Below, piece after piece: positions 36,964-45,508 of a DNA stretch of 64,000 bases (position 1 is its first letter; the number at the start of each line of letters is the position of its first letter). This DNA comes from Corynebacterium tuberculostearicum. GTDB taxonomy: Bacteria > Actinomycetota > Actinomycetes > Mycobacteriales > Mycobacteriaceae. The DNA lies in contig NZ_JACBZL010000001.1 of assembly GCF_013408445.1 (NCBI RefSeq), forward strand, positions 1,860,001-1,924,000. Reading direction: 5' to 3'. The position numbers and the translations under genes are program-made. The notes under the pieces are model-generated. The model was not told where the DNA came from, searched no databases, and worked only from the letters and a program-made list of their open reading frames with translations.

Positions 36964-37509
36964 ATGTCTCGTATTGGCATCATCATCGGCAGCACCCGCG
37001 ATAAGGCCGCCGGCAAGGTAGTGGGCGAGTGGCTCAATGACTTGGCTCAGGGTCGCAAGGACGGCGTGGAGTACACCCTGCTGGACCTCAAAGAATTCGA
37101 TATTCCGGTTCTGACCACCGAGGTTGTACCGGCTGCCGCTAATAAGCAGTACGAGGACGAGAAGGTTCAGGCATGGTCCGATGCCGTCGACGCTTGCGAT
37201 GGCTTCATCTTCATCACCCCGGAGTACAACCGCTCCGTGCCGGGCCCGTTCAAGAATGCCTTCGACTGCCTGGCCGCAGAGTGGGCGGGCAAGCCCGTTG
37301 CCTTCGTTGGCTATGGTCCATCCGGTGCGGTCCGCGCCATCGAAGCATGGCGCCCTATCGTGGTGAACTTCTCTATGCCGCAGCTGCGCAACCAAGTCGA
37401 GTTCTTCCTCGCCACCGATTGGGCAGAGGGCGAATTCCACCCAGTTGATTTCAAGGTGGAGCGCACCACTTCCTTGCTGGCTGAGCTGGAAGACGCCGTT
37501 TCCGCATAA
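36964..37509 (+). CDS. NADPH-dependent FMN reductase family protein
   Basis: A 181-residue flavodoxin-like reductase. The FMN phosphate loop GSTRDKAAGKVVGEW lies at the N-terminus, ITPEYNRSVPGPFKNAFD provides the YN dinucleotide contact, and the GYGPSGAVRAIE segment is typical. It probably reduces FMN or quinones with NADPH, perhaps in oxidative defence. The ribosome site GAAGG precedes the ATG. Its terminator seems to have been split by the insertion sequence downstream. Confidence 0.9.
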   Translation: MSRIGIIIGSTRDKAAGKVVGEWLNDLAQGRKDGVEYTLLDLKEFDIPVLTTEVVPAAANKQYEDEKVQAWSDAVDACDGFIFITPEYNRSVPGPFKNAFDCLAAEWAGKPVAFVGYGPSGAVRAIEAWRPIVVNFSMPQLRNQVEFFLATDWAEGEFHPVDFKVERTTSLLAELEDAVSA

Positions 37510-37616
37510 TCAGTGCCTGGTGGCCGCATACAAAAAGCCAGCCCCCGCGCTCTTTGAACTGCTCCCCATTAGTTGGACTGAGAAATCAGTTTCCGATTAG
37601 TGGGGAGTAGTTTTCA

Positions 37617-38078
37617 TTGAGAGCTCGAAGTTTGGTGAGTGAGCATCAGCGGGAGCAGTTGGTTGAACTATTTGAGCAAGGCGTGGGCTATCGTGCCGCT
37701 GCTACTGCTCTTGGTGTCTCCACATACGCCGCCCGTATGCTCTGTCGTCGGTTTAAGCTGCATGGCAGACTATGTCTTGTGGAAAAACCGACTAAGCAGC
37801 AGTATTCGTTCGAAATCAAGACCGAAGTTGTCCAACGCCACCTTTCTGGTGAGACAGCGATGAATCTTGCCCGAGAGTTCAATCTTTCATCCGACCACCT
37901 CGTCAAGGACTGGGTGGCTAAGTGGCGCAGAGGCGGCGACGAGGCTCTGCGCCCGAAGCCGAAGGGCAGGCCCAAAGGATCGGCTGCGCCGAAACGCCTC
38001 ACGGAAGAGGAAAAGCTTCGCCGCCAGGTTGAGCGGCTGGAAGCGGAAAACGCCTACTTAAAAAATTGCGAGACTTGA
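37617..38078 (+). CDS. IS3-family transposase OrfA
   Basis: A 153-residue DNA-binding subunit starting with TTG (a GTG at 37635 is an alternative). It has two helix-turn-helix regions (GYRAAATALGVSTYAARML near residue 28 and MNLAREFNLSSDHLVKDW near residue 80) and a C-terminal leucine zipper (EEKLRRQVERLEAENAYL). It ends 59 bases before the annotated OrfB start. The region TTAAAAAATTG at its end is A-rich, as at IS3 frameshift sites. Confidence 0.88.
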   Translation: MRARSLVSEHQREQLVELFEQGVGYRAAATALGVSTYAARMLCRRFKLHGRLCLVEKPTKQQYSFEIKTEVVQRHLSGETAMNLAREFNLSSDHLVKDWVAKWRRGGDEALRPKPKGRPKGSAAPKRLTEEEKLRRQVERLEAENAYLKNCET

Positions 38079-38958
38079 GGAACCAGGGACACGCCTGAAA
38101 GCCCAGGCAATCGTCATCCTCAAGTCACACCACCGCTTGGACTACCTCCTGGATGCGGCCGGCATGGCACGCTCGACATTCTTCTACCACCAAAAACGAC
38201 TCACCGCACCGGATAAACATGCCGAGCTCAAACAAGCGATCCGGGACAGTTTTCAGCGCAACAAACACCGCTACGGCTACCGGCGGGTACTGCTCGACCT
38301 GCGTAACCAGGGCTGGGTGGTCAACCACAAACTTGTCTACAAGCTCATGCGCGCCATGGGCTTGAAAGCCAAGATCCGCCAGCGCAGGCCCTACATCTCC
38401 TACACTGGCACAATCAGCTACATCGCTGAGAACACACTCGAGCGCAACTTCACCCCCGATAGGCTCAACACTGTCTTCGTCAGCGACGTCACCGAGTTCA
38501 GGGTCGCAGGCCGCAAGGTCTACCTGTCACCGGTGATGGATCTGTTCGACCGTTCAATCGTTGCCCACACCGTGGCTACATCGCCGTCGACAGCGTTTAC
38601 CGCCGATTCTTTAACTAAGACGATTAAAACGTGTGCGCCTGAGCCTGGGTGGATGATGCATACCGATCAAGGTTTCCAGTACAAGCATTCGTCCTGGCGC
38701 AACCTGATTCATGACAACGGTGGTGTTCAGTCAATGTCGCGTAAAGCCAACTGTTACGACAACGCGGTCATGGAGAATTTCTTCGGGCACTTGAAAACCG
38801 AGATGTACCACGGAGAAGTCTTCGACACCGTCGCAGAGTTCAACCAGGCCATCGACGAGTACATCCAGTGGTACAACACCGAACGCATCCAACAACGACT
38901 CAAGGGTCTGACCCCGATGCAATATCGAAATCAGACCCTTGAAGCCCTAACCGCCTAG
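38062..38958 (+). CDS. IS3-family transposase OrfB (integrase domain)
   Basis: The frame is open from 38062; an independent start could be TTG at 38137 (273 residues). The catalytic DDE residues are present: Asp in VFVSDVTEFRV, Asp in MMHTDQGFQY, and Glu in NAVMENFFGHLKTEM. The HTH_21 region MARSTFFYHQKRL lies at the N-terminus. The OrfB frame is +1 relative to OrfA, not -1 as usual for this family, and the -1 frame reads KLRDLRNQG before a stop at 38093. This suggests an extra indel near 38085-38095, so the copy may be inactive. Confidence 0.85.
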   Translation, partial: KIARLEEPGTRLKAQAIVILKSHHRLDYLLDAAGMARSTFFYHQKRLTAPDKHAELKQAIRDSFQRNKHRYGYRRVLLDLRNQGWVVNHKLVYKLMRAMGLKAKIRQRRPYISYTGTISYIAENTLERNFTPDRLNTVFVSDVTEFRVAGRKVYLSPVMDLFDRSIVAHTVATSPSTAFTADSLTKTIKTCAPEPGWMMHTDQGFQYKHSSWRNLIHDNGGVQSMSRKANCYDNAVMENFFGHLKTEMYHGEVFDTVAEFNQAIDEYIQWYNTERIQQRLKGLTPMQYRNQTLEALTA

Positions 38959-39310
38959 AATTAAACCAGTCCAACTTTCGGGGGCCAGTTCACTTGTTGG
39001 GGGTCTTTGTTTGAAGTGTGAGACTCCTCAGGATCGTGAGGGTCAAAGTTAGCCATCTACTTCTCCTAATGTTGGTTGGTTTGGGCCGAATCTTTCGCAC
39101 GAGTGCCCCAAAAGTCTCACAAGATCGCAGGGAGAGATAGGTGAGTGAAATGAATCATATGTGGGTAATTTATGCGAAAAGACTTCGGATTTCATCTGCT
39201 GAGACGTCCATCCGAACAAGGTAAATATACATTAATCTGGGCAAACTTCTAGGGGAATGTGTACTCTGGAGATAGTGCCCACACATAAGGCGATGTGGAT
39301 ATTTACAGAC

Positions 39311-39329
39311 TTTTGTATAAATTACAAAA
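39311..39329. promoter_or_regulatory. Perfect inverted repeat, possible operator
   Basis: TTTTGTATAAATTACAAAA: 7-bp arms around TAAAT, 60 bases before the betA start. The form suits a TetR-type repressor such as BetI, but no such regulator gene is in the window. Confidence 0.4.
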
Positions 39330-39358
39330 TATTCACTTTCGGTGGGGCCATCTTGACG

Positions 39359-39374
39359 TGTGAGATATTTCACA
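39359..39374. promoter_or_regulatory. GlxR/CRP-type binding site
   Basis: TGTGAGATATTTCACA is a perfect TGTGA-N6-TCACA site, the consensus of the corynebacterial cAMP regulator GlxR. It ends 15 bases before the ATG, a position that suits repression. Confidence 0.65.
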
Positions 39375-39389
39375 GAAAGAAGGGGATTT

Positions 39390-41165
39390 ATGGGTTTTAT
39401 GGACAAGCTGACCAAGAAGCGTTCCGCTAAAAGGGTCACCGATGAAGTAAGCGACGTTGTCGTTGTTGGCGGTGGCTCCGCAGGCTCCGTCATCGCTGCG
39501 CGCCTGACCGAAGACAAGAACACCCGCGTGCTGGTCCTTGAGGCTGGCCGCCCAGATTCCCTGTGGGATCTGTTTATCCACATGCCATCCGGCTTCTCTT
39601 TCCCAATCGGCGCAAAGAACTACGACTGGATGTACGAGTCCGATCCAGAGCCGGAGATGAACGGCCGCCGCGTCTACCATGCTCGCGGCAAGGTCCTTGG
39701 CGGATCCTCCTCCATCAATGGCATGATCTACCAGCGCGGTAACCCGATGGACTACGAGAAGTGGGGCCAGAACCCGGGCATGGAGAACTGGGACTTCGCC
39801 CACTGCCTGCCGTACTTCAACCGCATGGAAACCGCCGCTGCGGCTGAGCCAAACGATCCGCGCCGTGGCCACGATGGCCCGCTGTACCTCTCCCGCGGCC
39901 CGGCTACCTCCGAGCTCTTCCAGGCCCTGTTCAAGTCTGTGCAGGAAGCTGGCTACAACCTGACTAATGACGTCAATGGTTACCGCCAGGAAGGCTTCGC
40001 TCCGTTCGACCGCAATATTAAGAACGGCAAGCGCTGGTCCGCTGCCCGTGCCTACCTCCACCCCAATATGGATCGCGAGAACCTCGAGATCCGTACCCGC
40101 GCTTTCACCACCAAGATCCTCTTCGAGGGCCAGAAGGCCGTCGGCGTCGAGTACGAGTGGCAGGGCGGCGTTCACCGCGTCTATGCCGAGAAGATCGTGC
40201 TGTCCGCCGGTGCCATTAACACCCCGCAGCTGCTGGAAATCTCCGGCATTGGTGACCGTGAGATTCTGGAGAAGCACGGCATTGACGTCGTCAAGCACCT
40301 GCCAGGTGTGGGCGAGAACCTGCAGGACCACCTCGAGGTCTACATCCAGTACGAGACCACCAAGTCCACCGCTTCCTCCCAGCCTTACCTGGATAAGTGG
40401 CGCTGGCCGTTCATGGGTCTGCAGTGGCTGCTGACCCACAAGGGCCCGGTTGCTACCTCCCACTTTGAAGGCGGCGGCTTTGTGCGCTCCAATGAGAATG
40501 AGGACTACCCGAACCTCATGTTCCACTTCCTGCCGATGGCTGTGCGTTATGACGGCCAGAAGGCGGACGTCAAGCACGGCTTCCAGTGGCACGTTGGCCC
40601 GATGTTCTCCGATACCAAGGGCCACGTTCACATCAAGAGCGCCGATATCCACGACAAGCCGTCCATCCTCTTCAACTACCTGAAGACCGACCAGGACCGC
40701 CGCGAGTGGGTGGAGGCCGTACGCGTTGCCCGCTCCCTGCTGGATACCAAGGCCATGGAAGAAGTAGGCGCCCGCGAGTTCAGCCCGGGCCCGGATGTCC
40801 AGACCGATGAGGAAATCCTGGAGTGGGTCCGCAACGATGGCGAGACCGCGCTGCACCCATCCTGTACCGCCAAGATGGGCGCGGAGTCCGATCCTATGGC
40901 CGTGGTTAACCCGGACACCATGGGCGTGTGGGGCGTCGAAGGCCTCTACATTGCGGATGCCTCCGTCTTCCCATCCGTGACCAATGGCAATATCTACTCC
41001 CCAACCATGATGGTGGGCGAGAAGGCCGCCGACCTCATCGCCGGCCGCACCCCGCTGGAGCCAAACCACGCCGAGTGGTACAAGGCCAAGCAGGATATGC
41101 CGCTCTACGCTGAGGGCGAAGCAGTCCGCGATCACAAGCACTCCATCCAGGGCGCTGACCACTAA
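39390..41165 (+). CDS. betA: Choline dehydrogenase-like GMC oxidoreductase
   Basis: A 591-residue FAD enzyme that would oxidise choline to betaine aldehyde for osmoprotection. The FAD loop [16 protein letters not shown] lies near residue 22, GMC signature 1 is [18 protein letters not shown], signature 2 [15 protein letters not shown], and the catalytic pair is in [10 protein letters not shown] (His) and [12 protein letters not shown] (Asn). The sequence is closest in appearance to BetA, but other GMC alcohol oxidases are possible. No betB partner lies next to it. The ATG at 39390 is preceded by GAAGGGG; the upstream GTG at 39360 lies within the GlxR site and is rejected. Confidence 0.88.
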   Translation: MGFMDKLTKKRSAKRVTDEVSDVVVVGGGSAGSVIAARLTEDKNTRVLVLEAGRPDSLWDLFIHMPSGFSFPIGAKNYDWMYESDPEPEMNGRRVYHARGKVLGGSSSINGMIYQRGNPMDYEKWGQNPGMENWDFAHCLPYFNRMETAAAAEPNDPRRGHDGPLYLSRGPATSELFQALFKSVQEAGYNLTNDVNGYRQEGFAPFDRNIKNGKRWSAARAYLHPNMDRENLEIRTRAFTTKILFEGQKAVGVEYEWQGGVHRVYAEKIVLSAGAINTPQLLEISGIGDREILEKHGIDVVKHLPGVGENLQDHLEVYIQYETTKSTASSQPYLDKWRWPFMGLQWLLTHKGPVATSHFEGGGFVRSNENEDYPNLMFHFLPMAVRYDGQKADVKHGFQWHVGPMFSDTKGHVHIKSADIHDKPSILFNYLKTDQDRREWVEAVRVARSLLDTKAMEEVGAREFSPGPDVQTDEEILEWVRNDGETALHPSCTAKMGAESDPMAVVNPDTMGVWGVEGLYIADASVFPSVTNGNIYSPTMMVGEKAADLIAGRTPLEPNHAEWYKAKQDMPLYAEGEAVRDHKHSIQGADH

Positions 41166-41188
41166 GCAGCCTGCCGCCGGATTGCTCT

Positions 41189-41226
41189 AGCGCCGCGTTT
41201 CCCTTCCTTGGGGGCGCGGCGCTTTT
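41189..41226 (+). terminator. Terminator of betA
   Basis: A perfect 9-bp stem (41189-41197 with 41215-41223) directly followed by TTT, 24 bases after the stop codon. Confidence 0.85.
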
Positions 41227-41347
41227 GCTTGCCGACGCCCCCTTTCTCCTTCCCGGACACCTCTCCAATGGGCCAGAATCATGGTTTAATCGTCGGGCAA
41301 GGAATCGGCTCCGCTGGATTGAAGTGACAGAGTAAAGGAAGACATTG

Positions 41348-41476
41348 ATGCTCAGCATTATCGCCTTAGTAATTAGTATCGTTTTCGCCGTATCCGTTCT
41401 GAGAAAGCTCGATGACATCGATACGCACCTGAAGGAGCTGCTCGCCTCGCGCGAAGATGGCGAAACACCGCGTTAA
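41348..41476 (+). CDS. Small single-span membrane protein (42 residues), unknown
   Basis: A 42-codon frame with a good ribosome site (AAAGGAAG, 6 bases before ATG). Residues 2-18 (LSIIALVISIVFAVSVL) form one membrane helix and the rest is a charged amphipathic tail (RKLDDIDTHLKELLASR). I do not recognise it. The clear site and sequence pattern suggest it is real. Confidence 0.5.
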   Translation: MLSIIALVISIVFAVSVLRKLDDIDTHLKELLASREDGETPR

Positions 41477-42007
41477 TCGTGCGGGTGGCTAAGGAGATGG
41501 TGAACGAATTTCGAATTAACCAACTGCAAAAGGCCCATACCGACCGTGAAATGGAATTTTCCTGCGATGTAGCTTGAAGAGCTATGTCTTCGTAGACCAA
41601 AGTGGTTTCCAAGCAGCAGTGCCAGTACTTCGTACGCGGGGTAGCCAACACTGCCGACTTCAAGGAAGTATCATTCCCGGATACCAGCGAAAAGAGTTAG
41701 TCATTTGGCTATTAGAAAGCTTCGCTACGTGTGGTTCGACCCGTACGCAATGTCCGTGAGTGTCTAGCCCTTGATGGAGAACCTGGTGTCAGTGTCGCTA
41801 GCCGCACCTACGCCGCCGTCATGTCCGCCGACACCCTGTTCATCACCATCCCCACAGGGGTGGGTGTGGACATCCACGTGAAGATTCTGGAGAACTTCGC
41901 CGCCCATGTCGCCCCCGCGTTGAGTTGGCAGCCGAACCGTGAAGGACCAGTCATCGGCTATCCCATCGACTAATTCTTGCAGGTCGCAGGACTTTCGCGT
42001 GACTGTT
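41477..42007. other. Decayed stretch left of the metal-resistance pair
   Basis: About 530 bases with no intact gene that I can support. Short protein-like pieces appear in the plus frames, such as MSADTLFITIPTGVGVDIHV (41821-41880), with stops between them. They look like fragments of lost genes. A frame at 41731-41973 is open but has no ribosome site. Confidence 0.4.
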
Positions 42008-42064
42008 AGTTCAGCCCATTTTAAATAGTTCATCGCATACTGTATAATTCAGCGCATGCTGACT
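42008..42064 (+). promoter_or_regulatory. Three 19-bp direct repeats over the cmtR promoter (candidate CmtR operator)
   Basis: Units at 42008-42026, 42027-42045 and 42046-42064: AGTTCAGCCCATTTTAAAT, AGTTCATCGCATACTGTAT and AATTCAGCGCATGCTGACT. The second and third agree at most positions. They cover the perfect -10 TATAAT (42043-42048) and the start codon. The 19-bp period equals nearly two helix turns, so a repressor could bind side by side. Confidence 0.6.
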
Positions 42065-42415
42065 ATTGCTTCGCGCCTCGACGTCATGAACCGGCTCGGC
42101 CGGGCCATGGCTGATCCGACGCGCTCCCGAATCCTGCTAACCCTACTAGACGGTCCGAGCTACCCGGCCGTGCTCGCGCAAAGCTTGGATCTGACCCGCT
42201 CGAACGTCTCGAACCACCTATCCTGCCTGCGCGATTGTGGCATTGTCGTAGCTGAGCCGGAGGGCCGCAAGACCCGCTACGAAATCGCCGATCCCCACCT
42301 CGCGGCAGCGCTCGAAGCGCTGCTCCACGCGACGCTGGCCGTCGACGAGAATGCCCCCTGTATCGACACTGAGTGCTCGGTGCCCGACTGCGGCGAGAAA
42401 GGAACGAACGCATGA
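42056..42415 (+). CDS. cmtR: ArsR/SmtB-family metal-sensing repressor CmtR
   Basis: A 119-residue winged-helix repressor. Cys57, Cys61 (in LSCLRDCGIV) and Cys102 (in NAPCID) sit at exactly the positions of the Cd(II)/Pb(II) ligands known for M. tuberculosis CmtR, so the same metal site is expected. The recognition helix LDLTRSNVSNHLSCL contains the first two ligands, as in CmtR. A perfect TATAAT lies 7 bases before the ATG (leaderless). The stop overlaps the efflux ATPase gene (ATGA), so sensor and pump are co-expressed. Confidence 0.92.
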   Translation: MLTIASRLDVMNRLGRAMADPTRSRILLTLLDGPSYPAVLAQSLDLTRSNVSNHLSCLRDCGIVVAEPEGRKTRYEIADPHLAAALEALLHATLAVDENAPCIDTECSVPDCGEKGTNA

Positions 42416-44304
42416 GTTCAGCATGTGGATGCGAACACGAAACCGGCACGGAGATCGACGAGCTCGATCGGCCATGGTGGAAGGACCCTGAGCTACTGCT
42501 GCCGATCTTCTCCGGCGTAGCCCTCATAACAGGACTGGCGCTGGACTGGTCCGACTTGGAGACGCCCGCGACGGTACTGTATTGGGTTGGCCTGCTGTTG
42601 GGCGCTTACACGTTCGCGCCTGGAGCGATCCGAAACCTTGTCATGAAGCGCAAGCTCGGCATTGGCTTGCTAATGACGATCAGCGCGGTCGGCGCGGTGC
42701 TCCTCGGATTCGTCGGAGAGGCCGCGGCGCTAGCGTTCCTGTACTCGATCGCCGAAGCACTGGAAGACAAGGCGATGGACCGGGCCCAAGGCGGACTGCG
42801 GGCACTGTTGAAGCTGGTACCGCAGACCGCGACGGTGCTGCGCGACGGCACAGCGGCCGAGGTCGCAGCGAAGGACCTCGAGGTTGGCGAGCTAATGCTC
42901 GTGCGCCCCGGGGAGCGGATCGCCACGGACGGCATCATTCGGTCCGGGCGCTCCAGCCTTGACACCTCAGCGATCACCGGAGAATCCATTCCGGAGGAGG
43001 TTGCGCCCGGCGACGAAGTGCCTGCGGGAGCGATCAACTCCGCCGGGGTACTGGAGGTCGAGACGACCGCAGCTGGAACGGACAACTCGCTGACCACACT
43101 CGTGGACCTAGTCGAGCAAGCGCAGGCGGAAAAGGGCGACCGCGCCCGGATCGCCGACCGGATTGCCCAACCCCTAGTGCCCGGGGTGATGATCCTGGCG
43201 GTGCTGGTCGGCGTTATCGGCTCGCTGCTGGGCGACCCTGAGACGTGGATCACCCGTGCGCTGGTAGTCCTGGTCGCAGCGTCGCCGTGCGCGCTGGCAA
43301 TCTCCGTGCCGCTGACGGTCGTGGCCGCGATCGGCGCGGCCAGCCAGTTCGGAGTGGTCATCAAGTCCGGCGCGGCGTTCGAGCGACTCGGCGGCATCCG
43401 TCACCTAGCAGTGGACAAAACCGGAACCCTTACCCGCAACCAGCCTGAGGTTACCGGAGTGGTCCCGGCAGACGGATTCGATCGGGCGCAGGTGCTTTCC
43501 TTCGCGGCGGCAGTTGAGCAGCAATCGACACACCCCCTCGCTGCGGCGATCGCGGCAGCGGGGCCCGAAGCGCCCACCGCCTCGGACATCAGCGAGGAAG
43601 CTGGGCATGGCATCGGCGGCACCGTCGAAGGCCGACGGGTGCTGGTGGGCAGCCCCCGATGGATCGACGCCGGACCACTGAAAGCAGACGTTGAGCGCAT
43701 GGAGTCCGAGGGTCAGACCTGCGTCCTGGTCACCGTCGATGACGCTCTCGCCGGGGCGATCGGGGTCCGTGACGAGTTGCGGCCCGAGGTGCCCGAAGCC
43801 GTGCAGGCCCTGCACGCCAACGACGTGGAAGTAAGCATGCTCACCGGCGACAACACTCGCACCGCCCGGGCGCTGGCTGGAATCGCCGGAATCGACGACG
43901 TGCGCGCCGAGCTGCGCCCTGAGGACAAGGCAAGCATCGTCGCCGAATTCTCCTCCAAGACGCCGACGGCGATGATCGGCGACGGCATCAACGACTCGCC
44001 GGCACTGGCGGGCGCGACGGTGGGCATAGCGATGGGAGCGACCGGCTCTGACGCCGCGATCGAGTCCGCTGACGTCGCCTTCACCGGCCACGACCTCCGG
44101 CTAATCCCGAAGGCGCTGCAGCACGCCCGCCGAGGAAGCAGGATCATCAACCAGAACATCGTGCTGTCTCTGGCCATCATCATCGTGTTGATGCCACTGG
44201 CGATCAGCGGCGTGCTGGGCCTGGCCGCCGTCGTGTTGGTTCACGAGGTAGCCGAAGTGATCGTGATCTTGAACGGCCTGCGGGCTGCGCAAACAAAACG
44301 CTGA
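42412..44304 (+). CDS. Heavy-metal-translocating P-type ATPase (CtpG/CadA-like)
   Basis: A 630-residue P1B-type ATPase expected to export Cd, Pb or Zn. The actuator motif TGESIPEEVAPG, the membrane metal motif SPC (VAASPCALAISVPLT), phosphorylation site DKTGTLTRN, and hinge GDGINDSPALAGATVG are intact. The N-terminus is short (MSSACGCEHE) with a CxC and a His rather than a full metal-binding domain. The frame is open to 42373, but 42412 overlaps the cmtR stop and follows GAAAGGA. The gene pair matches the cmtR-ctpG arrangement of mycobacteria. GC-rich codon use differs from neighbours. Confidence 0.92.
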   Translation: MSSACGCEHETGTEIDELDRPWWKDPELLLPIFSGVALITGLALDWSDLETPATVLYWVGLLLGAYTFAPGAIRNLVMKRKLGIGLLMTISAVGAVLLGFVGEAAALAFLYSIAEALEDKAMDRAQGGLRALLKLVPQTATVLRDGTAAEVAAKDLEVGELMLVRPGERIATDGIIRSGRSSLDTSAITGESIPEEVAPGDEVPAGAINSAGVLEVETTAAGTDNSLTTLVDLVEQAQAEKGDRARIADRIAQPLVPGVMILAVLVGVIGSLLGDPETWITRALVVLVAASPCALAISVPLTVVAAIGAASQFGVVIKSGAAFERLGGIRHLAVDKTGTLTRNQPEVTGVVPADGFDRAQVLSFAAAVEQQSTHPLAAAIAAAGPEAPTASDISEEAGHGIGGTVEGRRVLVGSPRWIDAGPLKADVERMESEGQTCVLVTVDDALAGAIGVRDELRPEVPEAVQALHANDVEVSMLTGDNTRTARALAGIAGIDDVRAELRPEDKASIVAEFSSKTPTAMIGDGINDSPALAGATVGIAMGATGSDAAIESADVAFTGHDLRLIPKALQHARRGSRIINQNIVLSLAIIIVLMPLAISGVLGLAAVVLVHEVAEVIVILNGLRAAQTKR

Positions 44305-44494
44305 GGCTGTGACCGGCAAGTCTCATAAGTGTTAAACCACACGCTGAGCGGACACACCTTGGGCCAGGCACGTCATTCTAAAAGATAGATTGAGAAGCTA
44401 CCTAAATCACAGAACTTACCTGTTTCGCTGCAGGTGAGAGACTTCTTATAGTGGCATGTGTTAATCCAATCGCATGCGAGTATGGAGGTGTTAG

Positions 44495-45169
44495 GTGGCT
44501 ATTAGCGCCCTGGTGACCTTAATGGGCGTGTGGTTCGCGGCGATTGCCTCGCCGGGCCCAGACGTAGTGCAAATCATTCGCTTAGGTGCGCGTTCTACGC
44601 GCGCAGCCGTATGGGCGGCGCTTGGTAGTACCACCGGCCTTACCATTTGGACCGTGGCCTCCTTGGCGGGTCTATCCGCGCTGATTTCTGCGCATCCGGG
44701 GATCCTCGTGGCGCTGCAGGTTCTCGGTGGTTGTTACCTGCTGTGGATGGCCTATACCGCCATTACCGGCGGCATCAAGGAGCGCCGTGCGCCCGCAACC
44801 GTCGTGGGCACCGAAACCCGCGCTCCGCAGCCGCGCGGGTTTACGCCGGACGGCATCATCAAGGCGGGCACTGCCTATCGCATGGGATTCATCTGTGATC
44901 TTTCGAACCCCAAGGTGGTCATCTTCTTTGGCGCCATCTTTGCCAATTTCATCGATCCCGGCATGGGCATCGGCGCCAATCTCATGGTGGGTGCCGTATT
45001 GATTCTGGAAAGCCTCGTGCTTTTTGTCGGCGTGGCTCTGAGTACTCGTGCGGTCTCAAAGTGGATGGCTAAGAACTCCGCCTGGGTGGATATTGTCAGC
45101 GGCGTGGTCTTCCTGCTGCTGGGTGTCATCATCCTTTTCGAGGGAGTGCGTGGGCTTATAGCCATGTAA
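44495..45169 (+). CDS. LysE-family amino-acid exporter
   Basis: A 224-residue membrane protein with about six helices. The signature ASPGPDVVQIIRLGARSTRAA near residue 15 is that of the RhtB/LysE family, and GFICDLSNPKVVIFFGAIFANF fits the conserved middle segment. It probably exports an amino acid or related metabolite; substrate unknown. The GTG start follows GGAGG. Confidence 0.9.
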   Translation: MAISALVTLMGVWFAAIASPGPDVVQIIRLGARSTRAAVWAALGSTTGLTIWTVASLAGLSALISAHPGILVALQVLGGCYLLWMAYTAITGGIKERRAPATVVGTETRAPQPRGFTPDGIIKAGTAYRMGFICDLSNPKVVIFFGAIFANFIDPGMGIGANLMVGAVLILESLVLFVGVALSTRAVSKWMAKNSAWVDIVSGVVFLLLGVIILFEGVRGLIAM

Positions 45170-45178
45170 TCTGGGTCC

Positions 45179-45508
45179 ATGATTTTTACCACTACTAATA
45201 CCGTTGATGGCTACGAGATTACGGATTATATCCGCATCATCGCCGGGGAAACCGTCATCGGTATTAATATGCTGAAGGATTTCGGGGCATCCCTCCGCAA
45301 TATCACCGGTGGACGCTCCGCCGGGTATGAGAGCGAGGCCATCAAGGCGCGCGAGGCAGCACTCGATGAGCTGTGGCGACGCGGGCAGGAGCTCGGGGCC
45401 GATGGCGTGGTGGGCATCGCCTTTGATTATTCGCCCATGGGCACCTCGAATGACATGTTGATGGTCACAGCGACCGGCACTGCGGTGAAGCTGCGCGCCC
45501 GTGATTAA
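45179..45508 (+). CDS. YbjQ-family (UPF0145) protein
   Basis: A 109-residue protein of the YbjQ family, often called heavy-metal-binding domain proteins though function is unproven. Recognisable are GYEITDYIRIIAGETVIG, RNITGGRSAGYE and GADGVVGIAFDY. Members form pentameric rings. TAATCT lies 6 bases before the ATG and spans the end of the LysE gene, so it is probably a leaderless transcript. Its end overlaps the next gene by 8 bases. Confidence 0.88.
   Translation: MIFTTTNTVDGYEITDYIRIIAGETVIGINMLKDFGASLRNITGGRSAGYESEAIKAREAALDELWRRGQELGADGVVGIAFDYSPMGTSNDMLMVTATGTAVKLRARD

Larger units (their letters stand above)
37555..38992 (+). mobile_element. IS3-family insertion sequence, 1,438 bp
   Basis: Terminal inverted repeats of 26 bp (37555-37580 and 38967-38992) start TGAACTG and end with TTGGACTG inward, differing at a few positions in the middle. 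Both ends have the TG...CA termini of the family. A 3-bp target duplication CTT flanks the element (37552-37554 and 38993-38995). It encodes OrfA and OrfB in different frames. The clean ends and duplication show a recent insertion. Confidence 0.93.
38996..39389. other. Upstream region of choline dehydrogenase
   Basis: About 390 bases without a credible gene. It starts with the displaced 3' arm of the FMN-reductase terminator (GGGGG). Further on lie a perfect 7-5-7 inverted repeat and a consensus GlxR site just before the ATG. The rest is AT-rich and shows nothing else I can name. Confidence 0.45.

Noticed and set aside
38996..39140. A possible small gene between the IS element and betA
   Set aside because: No frame of useful length with a start and ribosome site. 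The first bases are the displaced terminator arm.
41225..41243. The motif TTGCTTGCCGACG(T)CCCCCT occurs here and at 59946-59965, and similar versions within genes
   Set aside because: The copies in genes encode Leu-Ala-Asp-Ala and follow codon bias, and the intergenic copies differ by an indel. I cannot show enrichment without a genome-wide count.
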